From NCBI GenBank assembly GCA_020205615.1, contig CM035167.1, forward strand, positions 138,026,568 through 138,090,567: a DNA stretch of 64,000 nt, read 5' to 3'. The position numbers and the translations under genes were made by a program. The notes under the pieces were generated by a model. It was given only the letters and a program-made list of their open reading frames with translations. It made no database searches and was not told the origin of the DNA. This DNA is from Panax quinquefolius (lineage: Eukaryota > Streptophyta > Magnoliopsida > Apiales > Araliaceae). The stretch's first letter is position 1. Each line of letters starts with the position of its first letter. Positions 24,501 to 33,891 of the stretch are shown in pieces.

Positions 24501-27211
24501 AATTATTATTTGTAAGATTAAAAGGCTATAATATATTTTAATATTTTACTGCATCTTGGTATAATTCAAGTGCCATTTTGTTTGTTGAGGGATTAGAAAA
24601 GAAGGGGTGGGGTCCTGTGAAACCCTTACTAATAGTTATACATATGTTTCATAGAATATTATTAGATTCATAAACAAATCTATTGTTCTAATAAATAATA
24701 TAGTATGAGATACAATGTTAGAGCATCCAATACTAAGAATATTGAAATTTGTGCAATTATAGATTAAAACTGAAGAAATAATTTGATTTGATATGTTTAG
24801 AGCATCGGTGTGTAAGAGTACAATGTTTGAGTATGCAAGTTCTAATACACGGTTCACTATTATTAAGAGTATGGTAATTTTGATTAGCACTTCCACGCAG
24901 AGTTGAAAGTTTCAAGATCAAGTTTTCTATATAATAACACTGAAGTACGATTCTGCTTTGCCAATCAAGCAATGGACTAGTAAATTGAAGAAAACGGCTC
25001 TCTGTTTCCAATAAACTTTTCCTGGATATCAATTTATTTTTTCATATTTGATATAGATAGAGATTGGTGGGTTTCCCTCTAGTGAGGACTTTGTTATATT
25101 TGCATTTCCATTTTGGTAGTCATTGGCCCCCTTTTTGGTCTCTCCTTTTTCTCTTTAATAAAGATGTGTATTGAAACTTATTAGAGATCTACTCATTCTG
25201 TCCTGCAAGATAGTCACAATTGAGTTTTAATTTTGTTTCAAAATGATAGTTACTATTTGAAAAGTAAACTTCCTAGTACACAAAGTCTATACTTTTTAAT
25301 GTTTGGCCCACATTAAGTAAAAGCACTTACCTCTATGCTGGAGTGCCTTTAGAATAATATCAAAAATAGTTTCAGAAACTAGAATTTTATTTTTCTTAAA
25401 AAAGTTGACTTCCTTAATTTGGCATTCTGTGATATTAAATGTGTATATGTATCATGATTTCCTTGTATTAAACTGGACATATAATGGTGATGCGCAACCT
25501 TCTTCATTTTTATCCGAGCGCCACTTCTGCCATGTATAATTGCAGTCTATAAAAAGATCTTTTTGCTATGAATTATGATATTATTGGTCTAAAAGTTTTT
25601 GTGTCCAAACCATCAATTACCGATCAGAGTCAGATCCCATACTCGTTCAATGGTCCTCTCTGCATAGAAGAATGAGAGACTCTTTTTATTGTCAAAAATA
25701 GGGACGAGGGACATGTTAGTTGATAAACAAGCCTATTTTTGGACGAATATTATCCTAATTATGATCTGACCTTCAGTTATTTTGCTTAATATGGGTTAGC
25801 TATAGATTGAATCCCAAATTTGTGATTGTAAATCTATTACACTCGCAACAATTTTAGCTGGAATGTGAATTGTTCTGGTTCGTGGAACCCATATGCGAAT
25901 GCGGTACAATACATAGGCTAAAACATAGTACGTTAGCGGCAACTTTATATGGATGCGTATAGTTGGAAATTCTCTTGAAATCTAAATGCAGTAAAGCTAA
26001 ATTTCATAGAAAATCTTTACTTGCATCAACAATTTAATTGCTTCTGAAATAATTCAAGCATCCAATACTAAGTTAAAATATTATTTTTTGTGCAACTATA
26101 GGGTAGAAAATAAAGAAATATTTGGTTACTCTAAATTTAGAATTTCGGAATGTAAGAGTACCTTGTTTGGGAACGCAAGTACCACTATGCAGTTCTCTAG
26201 GTCAATAATAGCATGTGATAACTCTGACTGGTAATAGGCTTAACCAATATTTAAATTGGATTCATTTTCAGAATGGAATGTTGACATCATGTTTTGAGTT
26301 TTTCACTTAAAAACTTAGTTTCCCATCCTGTCTTACATGACTGCAGGTCAACACTCACAAACTCTCCAGTTGCCGCACAGTCATCAGATAATTTTGTCAA
26401 TGAGCTGGCAGGAGAAACAACTCCATCCACCAGTGGATATGGATCCAGCATGAAGGTCAGTATTTTGTTCTCAATGTGCAATTAGCATACTACCTATATT
26501 TTAAGTGCTACTTTACGAGAATAGTTCCAAACATGTGCAAGTGCAATATCACTTTAGTGGCTTCAACTAGTGCTGCACCAGAAAATTGCAACAAAAGGAT
26601 TGTTATAGCCTTGGTTAAGTAATTGTTGCTGTTTACCAGACCAAAGAAAAGGGGTACATCACTCTTTATTAAGTCTCTGAAGAACTATGGAAATTAGTAA
26701 ATTAGATAAAAGATGCAATTATTGGTTTAATATTCTGATTTGTGGTTATGGTGGGGCTGGGACTCATTTTAAGGTACTTTGAAGACACTATACTGTTCAA
26801 AAATCAAAAAAAAAATCTCTCTTTTTTCCCCTCTTTATTTCCCTCTCCTTCAAAAAGAAAGTTAATACTTCGTACACTTATTTATATATTTGGTTGGTCT
26901 TTGTGTTATAACATGAATACCTGATACAGAAAAAGAAACGAGAGCAAATAGGAAAGGGGCAAAAGACCAAGGCAAAAGCCAGTCTTCAACCTCCAAATAG
27001 CTGGATGGTTACTTTATAAAATTTAGGAGAAAATCTATGTTATTCATGTCATGTCTTCATACAATGAACTCAACCTGTGTTGTATTGGTAGGGGAGGGAG
27101 ATGACTGGAACAGAGCTATCCTGTGACGATGGTCAAAATTATGAAGTCCTTGAGGAATTCTCAGACAGTTTTGTTCACTGGGTAACCTATGGAGAGACAT
27201 TGTGCCACTAA
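9563..27211 (+). CDS. SAC-domain phosphoinositide phosphatase (plant SAC1-5 / FIG4 group), one-base frameshift in exon 10
   Basis: Sixteen exons with good GT-AG junctions and matching phases: 9563-9709, 12108-12312, 12396-12558, 14687-14909, 15355-15431, 16719-16906, 16982-17079, 17294-17427, 17542-17670, 18759-19145, 20855-20976, 21058-21171, 21464-21634, 23054-23209, 26347-26455, 27092-27211. The early SAC domain begins with [20 protein letters not shown]. The catalytic CX5R motif is in [19 protein letters not shown] (18931-18990), followed by the conserved [12 protein letters not shown] and [10 protein letters not shown] blocks. Plant group I SACs dephosphorylate phosphoinositides, notably PI(3,5)P2, on endomembranes and the vacuole (family knowledge). 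As printed, the frame meets TAG at 19045, giving 550 aa. One extra base in the A run at 19027-19032 would give about 847 aa, close to family length. The start is the first ATG of an exon with a plant-like acidic, Ser-rich N terminus. All other junctions are intact, which argues for a functional gene with an assembly error. Confidence 0.9.
11138..11572 (-). mobile_element. TRIM (miniature LTR retrotransposon) in SAC intron 1
   Basis: Two related terminal repeats, 11138-11274 and 11414-11572, both begin TGT-GGGAGCC and end in CA. They share blocks such as 'gtacccaa', 'aagcc-tcaact-c-cactc' and 'gagtcaactcaca'. Just inside the right repeat, 11399-11411 reads gctttgataccaa, whose complement TTGGTATCAAAGC is a methionyl-tRNA primer-binding site. 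This gives minus-strand polarity. The interior is only about 140 bp with no coding capacity, which defines a TRIM. The flanks are aatat and aataa, a probable 4/5 target duplication. The repeats are well diverged, so it is old. Confidence 0.75.
12722..14163. mobile_element. Pack-MULE-like element in SAC intron 3
   Basis: Long terminal inverted repeats (over 100 bp) begin GGCTTAAATATAA at both ends and continue through 'actacc-taaacta-taccctttttc-cttt'. The flanks are ttctttatc (12713-12721) and ttctttatt (14164-14172), a 9-bp duplication with one mismatch, as expected for Mutator-like elements. No transposase is present. The interior at about 13225-13550 is GC-richer and codon-like, unlike the AT-rich arms, and appears to be a captured gene fragment. 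A (GGT)n-rich stretch follows at 13717-13830. Confidence 0.82.
13229..13560 (+). pseudogene. Captured coding fragment of unknown origin inside the Pack-MULE
   Basis: An open frame encodes [14 protein letters not shown] followed by a Ser/Leu-rich segment with [20 protein letters not shown], then [13 protein letters not shown]. It looks like real plant coding sequence with strong codon bias against its surroundings. I do not recognise the parent with confidence. Upstream, an ATG frame (MAEPAKELK, from 13245) joins this frame only if one base is added to the A run at about 13270. No stop-delimited gene structure or splice sites are clear, so it is treated as a transduplicated fragment rather than a gene. 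Confidence 0.5.
17671..18758 (+). other. SAC intron 9, carries a Stowaway MITE
   Basis: Lies between the exon ending KWPYFE and the exon that begins GAATGTTGG after tgacacag. It contains the MITE at 18355-18608. No missing exon is visible, because the conserved coding continues directly from one side to the other. Confidence 0.6.
18355..18608. mobile_element. Stowaway-type MITE in SAC intron 9
   Basis: CTCCCTCCGTTCC at the left and GAGCGGATGGAG at the right form imperfect terminal inverted repeats, flanked by TA on each side. This is the Tc1/mariner Stowaway signature. There is no coding capacity. Confidence 0.8.
19615..20600 (+). repeat. Possible retroelement relic in SAC intron 10
   Basis: At 19908-19960 a short frame reads like the C-terminal tail of plant gypsy polyproteins ([13 protein letters not shown]), then AT-rich LTR-like sequence follows with 'gtctctatagaaggcc' and (ATT)n at 20165-20210. 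No second repeat or primer-binding site was found, so this is a tentative call. The sequence on either side is ordinary intron. Confidence 0.3.
22174..22450. mobile_element. Stowaway-like MITE in SAC intron 13
   Basis: Left end ttCTCCCTTTGTCCCA and right end TGGGAAGGAGGGAA are inverted. Internal arms also pair (aaaagatg-ct-tagt with acttt-agtcatcttt). The ends are imperfect and the exact borders are uncertain by a few bases. Confidence 0.6.
24720..24887. repeat. Diverged intra-intron duplication, copy 1
   Basis: In SAC intron 14. Shares ordered landmarks with 26056-26238: 'agcatccaatactaag', 'ttgtgcaa-tatag', 'ggtgtgtaagagtac', 'tttg-g-a-gcaagt', 'aataatag-atg'. Both copies are in the same orientation and 1.34 kb apart. 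No element ends are recognised. Confidence 0.6.
26056..26238. repeat. Diverged intra-intron duplication, copy 2
   Basis: Partner of 24720-24887, ending about 110 bp before SAC exon 15. See that entry for the shared blocks. Confidence 0.6.
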
Positions 27212-27640
27212 AATCAGCTTAAGTTCGTCCCCTGTAGCAGCAAGGTTCAACTTAACATATCCCAAAGGAGCCTTATTCATGGAGAGGATGTACGTAGATT
27301 GTAGAGAAGGTTACGAAACTAGGAAGAAATGGAGCTAAATATACCAGCACTCGGTTATTTGATAGTTTCCTATGAAGCTATCTCTTCTACCTCATATATG
27401 ATGTCCAGCATTGATTTTATTGTGAATACCTTGATAGTACCCTGATACCATAGTATAAAGAGTAAATAACCATCAGTTTTACGATTCTTTTTGGAGCTCT
27501 TTCATAATCCTTTTTTTTGGTTTTCCATTTTGCCCGTAGTTCAAGGACTCTGTAACCTGTGTAGGTTCCATTTTTGTAAATATATATGTATCTTGATTTA
27601 TGGGGAGCTCCATTATTAAGGATTTAGGTCATTGATTATT
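27212..27640 (+). other. Probable 3' UTR of the SAC gene
   Basis: Non-coding sequence after the TAA at 27209-27211. AT-rich and 'tttttgtaaatatatatgtat' type stretches near 27580 are compatible with a plant polyadenylation region. The exact 3' end cannot be set without transcripts. Confidence 0.35.
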
Positions 27641-27797
27641 TACATCCGATATGAGTTCTTTCTGTGGTAATTGTTAATTATCTCTTCGCAATCAAGATAT
27701 GAACCTTCTATCCTATATTATTTATTTCGGTTAGGCACATTGCGAAGCTATGTAGCTTCTTGTCATGGGTATCGGCCATTCTGTCAGATATCTGTTA

Positions 27798-27993
27798 CCT
27801 AGGTGGAATTTGTATGCTTGTGCGCAGGTATGCATACTAAAATGTCAACCCTTATCAGAGTGAAAACGATCTAGAGAATAAGCTACATCTTCGCCTAGGT
27901 GGAATTTGTATGCTTGTGCCCAGAAGCAAGCATGCATGCTAAAATGTCAACCTGATCAGAGTGAAAATGATCTAGAGAATAAGCTACATCTTG
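27798..27993. repeat. 96-bp tandem duplication between convergent genes
   Basis: 'cctaggtggaatttgtatgcttgtgc' begins at 27798 and again at 27894, and both copies continue to 'gatctagagaataagctacatctt'. There are small internal differences, including a 'agaagcaagc' insertion in copy 2 and 'ccttat' versus 'ctgat'. The rest of 27994-28700 contains nothing I recognise. Confidence 0.85.
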
Positions 27994-28700
27994 GCCGTTT
28001 CAAAACTACTAGTACATAATTTTAATTAGTTCGTTGAGGACAAGCTATTCTAGAGGATCCAGCTCCTATCCAACAACCCGTGCACCCTATATTTGTCAAT
28101 CTAAATTTCAAGATTATACCAAACTCGTAACCCAAAGGTTAACTCAAAATGGAAATATGGCAAAAAAGAAAAAATATATATATAATGGAAATTATAGTCA
28201 TACCAACAAGAAGAATGTATATACTATTAGTTTTCTTTACCATATCCAAAGCATATGCGTCTAATATACAGGATTGATAATTAAAAAAAATGTTATTTTG
28301 ATAGGGTTCTCCTTGCATAAGTGTGAGTTCCAGAGGGAGGGCCTTTGTAAAACCAATATTTTTTATTTGTAGAACAATTGGTGCTCTTGCATTATATCCG
28401 TCCACCCTTCCACATAACGATTACTATATTTTTCTCAATGCTACGGACTACCGTACTTCAACTGAGAAAGCTGAAAGTATATTAAGAAATCCAACCAAAA
28501 TAAATACGTTCAATTTACATATTCAAAAACGATTGAGAGGAGTGCATCAAACTTAGTCTGCAACATGTATATATAAATGAAACCAGAATTACAAAATCTT
28601 TTCCAAAGTAAACATACAAGCCGAGTACCTAAAAATAGAAAGGTTTAACAACATAATACCCTTGATCACAAGCTTCATCTATAACATGCCAGCACAAAAC

Positions 28701-31700
28701 TCAACTAAGAATGGGAAAGATACGAGTAATGTGCTCCAATGGGATACTATCAGCTGTATTTTTCTTCAGTTCTGGATAGTTGAACTCATTACCAGGTAAG
28801 ACAATAAGTCGGCCCTTGCCGTGACCCTTCTCAAGAACCCAACCAGAATTTGCCACTTGATGCTCAAGATATTTGTCGAGCGCTAGGCCTTCAATGTTGA
28901 TTGCCTACCACATGCCCCTGCCTTATTAGTACTTTACAAATTCCTATTATAAAGTAGTTTAAGGGTTCCACACAGACTCAAGATGGGAATATTTTGACCA
29001 TCCACAGTGGATAAGTTACATATTAGAAGAGAAAAGACTTGTTTACCGAAAAGCGATTGGAAATTCAGTGGCTTTCAAAGTGAAAGTCATATGCTAAAGA
29101 GGATTTCTATATTCATTAAAATAACAATTGATATTAATACTTTTCTCATGATACCAATACACTATTACTCTCTTAACCACTTTATGCGGTTGAAAATATA
29201 TGTTGGAGTGCTTATGAACACCACCACGGAAAGACACAGAAAAAATATTAATATAATAAGTAAAGAATAGTGGAGGAGAGTTAAAGCAAACCTCAGCAAG
29301 AATAGTCCTTGCAATCTTTTGGTAAGTCAGGGACAAGACGTGAATTGCATAGTCTTGAATTGCTTGTTCAAAACCTACATATTCATGAAAGCCACATTGA
29401 GCGCATAAAGTAAAAGAAAGAGTGAAAGAAAATAAGAAATAAGAATACCAAGAAACCCAACATAAAACACAATAACAAGGTAAACCGTCTGCACTAGTTT
29501 CAAAGAAGGGGTGAAATAAGGCTTACATGACATGGACCAGCATCGCAAACTAAATAAGAGAAGACTTCACACGCGCCTAATAGAACCAATCTATTATACC
29601 AAATATATTTGGACCTAGTGTTTGGATAGGTACTAAAAGCATATCTAACATATAACATACAACTCTCACTCCTGAAAAGTGACCTTCGGTGCATGACCTG
29701 AAAACAGATCTTTTTAACTTCTCTGGTAAAAAATAAACCACTAACATGCAAAGAAGAATTACATCATCAGATGATAGTGTAGATGGATTTTTTGATGCAA
29801 CTGAAGGATGGAACTATAAAAACAACAAGTTTATCAGAGTTCCTTTTCCTCGTGTGCAAAAGCTATTAAGTTTATCTTTCAATACCTAAAATGCCCTGTT
29901 AGAATTTAGTTTAGCATTCCAGGCTTTACTTGATTTCTAACCCAACTTCATCATCAAAAACTCAACTAGAAAGTTGTTGTAGACCTACGTAGTTTAAACC
30001 ACATATATAAGAAAATCAAACCAATAACCCGCAATGTTGTAATCAGTTTACCTGGCACAATTTCCAATATGTGGCGGCTCTTGGCTGCTTCATCCCAGAA
30101 TTGACGGAATCTTGCAGTCTGCAAATGAAATATGTTTAAATATTACACCACTAAAGGCAATATTTTGGCTGACCAATGAATACAGTAAAGACCAACCTCC
30201 AAATAGTGTGAGAGTACAATTAGAGTCTTGAACTGATCCTCCATTTGCTGATAAATACAAAGCAAACAAAAATACGAAAAATGTTTCAACAGCCAGAAAA
30301 AATAAAACAACTCAATAATAAATGGACTCTGAACAATGTTGATATTTATAGGAATGTATATTTTAAAAGATGATGATATTAAATCGCAAATTGCATATTA
30401 CTTTTACTTATATCAACTCAACTCAACAGTGCCTTTTTCCCAAACAAGTTGAGGGGTAGACATTTTTACTTTTGTCAGAATCTAGAAATATCCTTGACAG
30501 CCTTTACACATTTTACATATCTCTAGCAAGGTTCAAATCATTTAAACTCATAAGCTACAACTCATATTGCTTCACTCTGAAGGGATTATTATATGATGTC
30601 ACCCTGGACTAGTTTCTCAGCAAATATTTTTTGATTTTTTCTATTTGTTGAAGATGCCAAATTACTCTAAAGATGAGCTGATAAAACAATCCAAGGTCGG
30701 CGTCGAGAGAATTTACTTGATAGGAAAGTTCCCATTAGAAGTACTCATGGCACTTTTATGATTTGGGGGAGCATATTATCACGAGTGCTTATAACTTATG
30801 ACGGCCAAATGATTTTCCTTCTGTTTTTCTATGGGTCTCATTGGAGTGTTAATGACTTATGAGAACTATACATACTCTAGGCCTTAGGCTCATCTATTGA
30901 ACAAGTAAACAAAAGACCATAAAAACTTCACAGTGATTTTCTTCATGCTAATCAATCCTGTATACTCCTTGAAATTCTAAACTTCAATAAGATATTGCCA
31001 TATCTTATGTCTTAACCAACAGAAAAGGTATGACCGCTGATAAATAACAATGCATAATGAAAGCTGTTCATGAAACAAGCTATGCTAGAACTAAAAAGAT
31101 TTTCTGGATACCACTCTTTCTGGAATCAAAAAGAATGAAAGCTGTTCATGAAACAAGCTATGCTAGAACTAAAAAGATTTTCTGGATACCACTCTTTCTG
31201 GAATCAAAAAGAGGCAAAGGCTGAAATCTGGGGCTGGCATTGCCATAAGAGCCTGCTCAAAAATATAAATAAAATGAGTATGAGATACACATTACATCCA
31301 ATAGAAAGAAAAAATATATCAGCACTGTTTAAGAAAGTATCCAGACCTTGACCAAAATGTGAGCAACAATTTGAGTATTCATCCTGTCTGGTTCAAACTG
31401 CAACAAGAAACCTAAATTTAATAAATTGTTGGATAAATGTGATGCACACACATTACAATCTATATGCTTATAGAGAATTTACTTGCATGTTTCTTAATTT
31501 TTAAGAAGATTTATGCTCTCTGTATATATAACTTTACATTATTGAGGATAAAAAATTACCATTTTAATCAACAATTATTATATGTATAACCTTCAACTCC
31601 TTGGTTCAATCTTACTATACAGTTGTGCACATAATCAAATAACTTTGGATTCTATCAAACGGCAAATTGTACTCCTCGTCCACCAAAGAATGGCTCAAGT

Positions 31701-32898
31701 ACAATTATCATGCAAATTAAAAATGCCAAATTAGAAGAGAGAATAAAAAAGTACTGACTTTACCCTTATATTTGACTTGAATACAATACTAGTTGACATC
31801 ATACAATCCCATTTTAGCTAAGAGTATCTTTTATCATTTACAGACAAAGAGGCCAAAATCTACCTGATAGAGGCGAAGAAGGCAAAGATTTGCATCCAAA
31901 CTGTATGTTTGTGAAGAGACCTGATTTCCATTGAAAAGAAAACTAAGTATATAAGTATGGAATGTACAAACTAATAACCACAAAAATAGAGCAATACCAA
32001 ATTATCACTGATCTAGCAAGGACCCTAGTCTACAAGTCAAATTTTAAGAAGTATATACATAGAAAAAGTAGGACCGAAAAATGAAATGACAAATAAGCAA
32101 GTGTTAAATATTTAACTGGTACATCCTCTATTAATTCAAGAATTACACTTGCAAACAATAATTCCAAAGAAAATAATCACCTTTAATAAACATTGCCAAC
32201 TATCAAGAGTGTGTTATTTAACATATCAACTCTTCAATTTCAAAAACAAAAATTAGCTGCAAGACAGGTGTATGTATGAGTTTATATACATATGAATTAG
32301 GGGCTAACCCATCTGTGGAGTTGATGTTCCTATCAAAATTCTACCTTTTCTGATTCTCAACTTAATTTGTAAGATCCTTGCCAATAACCAAAGTAACATT
32401 ATAAGAAATGCATACATAAAATTGAAACTAATCAATGTAATAACACAGAATCCACCTTGTTCTTTGCATTGTTATAACATAAAGCTTCTTCTATATGACA
32501 CGCCTTCCAGATAATACTAATTTCTAACATATAACAAAACAAAAAAAAATTCTCACTTCTATATCAACCACTGACCACACACACATCATCACATCTGATG
32601 AGCTTGATAACAATTTGCCTACAAGAACGGATCTAGATTCAAAACAGATGACGAATTTGAAGGGACCAGCTAAACTAAGATATTTCGAATTTAAAAGAGG
32701 TGACGAATTTGAAGAAACAAGGTAGTAAAGTAGTATATGTATCTATATATTGAGAGATAATTGCCTGTTCATTGACATAGTTTTCAAGATCAGGAAGGAT
32801 ATCGGGATTGTAGGGATTGACGGCAACGAGCTGCTCCACCGTGTACGACATTGATGACTGCTGCTGTTGTTTTGGACTCACCTCTATCTCTCTTCCCA

Positions 32899-32899
<1 letters not shown>
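28701..32899 (-). CDS. TIF3K1: Eukaryotic translation initiation factor 3 subunit K
   Basis: Eight exons on the minus strand: 32765-32899, 31864-31920, 31347-31397, 31190-31252, 30197-30247, 30052-30118, 29292-29374, 28701-28904. Together they encode 236 aa, close to plant eIF3k (about 226). The protein starts MGREIEVSPK, has a short Gln run, then YTVEQLVAVNPYNPDILPDL, LDANLCLLRLYQFEPDRMNT, ALMAMPAPDFSLCLFLIPER, RFRQFWDEAAK, LTYQKIARTILAE and the conserved C terminus PLEHITRIFPIL. eIF3k is a non-core eIF3 subunit with HEAT/winged-helix folds that partners eIF3l in the cytoplasm (family knowledge). Intron 1 uses a GC donor (cag/gcaatt). Exon 4's donor region is exactly duplicated. All other junctions are GT-AG and the frame is unbroken, so the gene looks intact. 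Confidence 0.95.
31056..31211. repeat. Perfect 78-bp tandem duplication across eIF3k exon 4 and its splice donor
   Basis: 31056-31133 and 31134-31211 appear identical: 'aatgaaagctgttcatg' through 'tctggaatcaaaaag'. The unit contains the 3' end of exon 4 and the GTATCC donor, so the minus-strand transcript has two equal 5' splice sites 78 nt apart. Use of the inner donor (exon ending at 31190) gives the conserved protein. Confidence 0.95.

Positions 32900-32940
<41 letters not shown>
32900..32940. repeat. (CT)n(AT)n microsatellite next to the eIF3k start codon
   Basis: About ten CT units then about ten AT units directly abut the start codon on the 5' UTR side. On the transcript this reads as (AU)n(AG)n immediately before AUG. 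Confidence 0.9.
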
Positions 32941-33435
32941 TGCAAGTACAAATTGAGCTACTGTACTGATCTTTGAGGTAGTTCAAACAGAGGAGATTTC
33001 CAGTTTACAACCGTGTTCAGTTTATAATGCAAAGAAAGTTTTTTTAGGGCTAGGGTAAGATGGTGAACTATGGAACGATGTCCAAAAAGACCATTTTGCC
33101 CTATTCCACAATTATCCGATTTATTTTTGCAAGTAAATTAAATCAAGGAACACAAATACTATGAATGTTTTGGGCCATCTCAAAAATTATTATTCAATTT
33201 AGGGAGGGAAAAAACACAAAAAATAGACCTTTTTATTCTCTTTCCAATATTTGATATATTCACAGAATGATTTTCATCCTCGTTGTATATAATTTTAAAC
33301 TATTATTACGAGAATTTTGGTGCAAAATTAGGGCTTAACATTTTGATTTAGATCCTTCAAATCCAATTATTTTGTTTGGAATAAGTAATGATTTAGATTT
33401 GTAAATTCTGAAATGTAATAGTATATTTAAAAGGT
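32941..33435. other. Intergenic between eIF3k start and kinesin 3' end
   Basis: Upstream region of eIF3k. A stretch near 33050-33115 is slightly GC-richer. No ORF or motif is convincing. Confidence 0.4.
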
Positions 33436-33579
33436 AATTGTTAAATTCACAATATTTTTTGTTATTTCCACAACAAAAGTGTCGCTGTAGATGTGTAGCG
33501 ACGATAAAAACCGTCGCTATAGGATCTATAGTGACACTTTATTATGAAAATAACAATTTTTGTTGTGAATTTAACAATT
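33436..33579. mobile_element. Palindromic MITE with a GTCGCTATAG core
   Basis: Ends 'aattgttaaattcacaa' and 'ttgtgaatttaacaatt' are perfect inverted repeats of 17 bp, and the inner arms continue to pair down to the core 'gtagcgac-gataaaaac-cgtcgctatag'. Total 144 bp. The AACCGTCGCTATA-type core is shared with the element at 61991-62169. It sits about 310 bp downstream of the kinesin stop codon, possibly within or near its 3' UTR. Confidence 0.75.
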
Positions 33580-33891
33580 CTCTCGTCCCGATAATAGTTG
33601 TGATATGAATTTCCTTGCAAAATAAAGGGCATTTAATCATTTATATGATAGTGGACCTAAAAAAAATTAGATTGAAATTGAAATTATACAAATCTATGTC
33701 ATTGGGGATTGTGGCAACATTCGGACTAAAAATCTCCATCTCAGCTTTCACTCATCTTTTTTGACATTTACATTAGCATTGACATTTTAAGAACATGGTT
33801 AGCATAACTAGAAATGACAAAGAATAAAAGTGGAATTACAATTGAGCTCTTGTACGCGGACATGAAAATTAGACCCAGGGTGTATTTGTTG

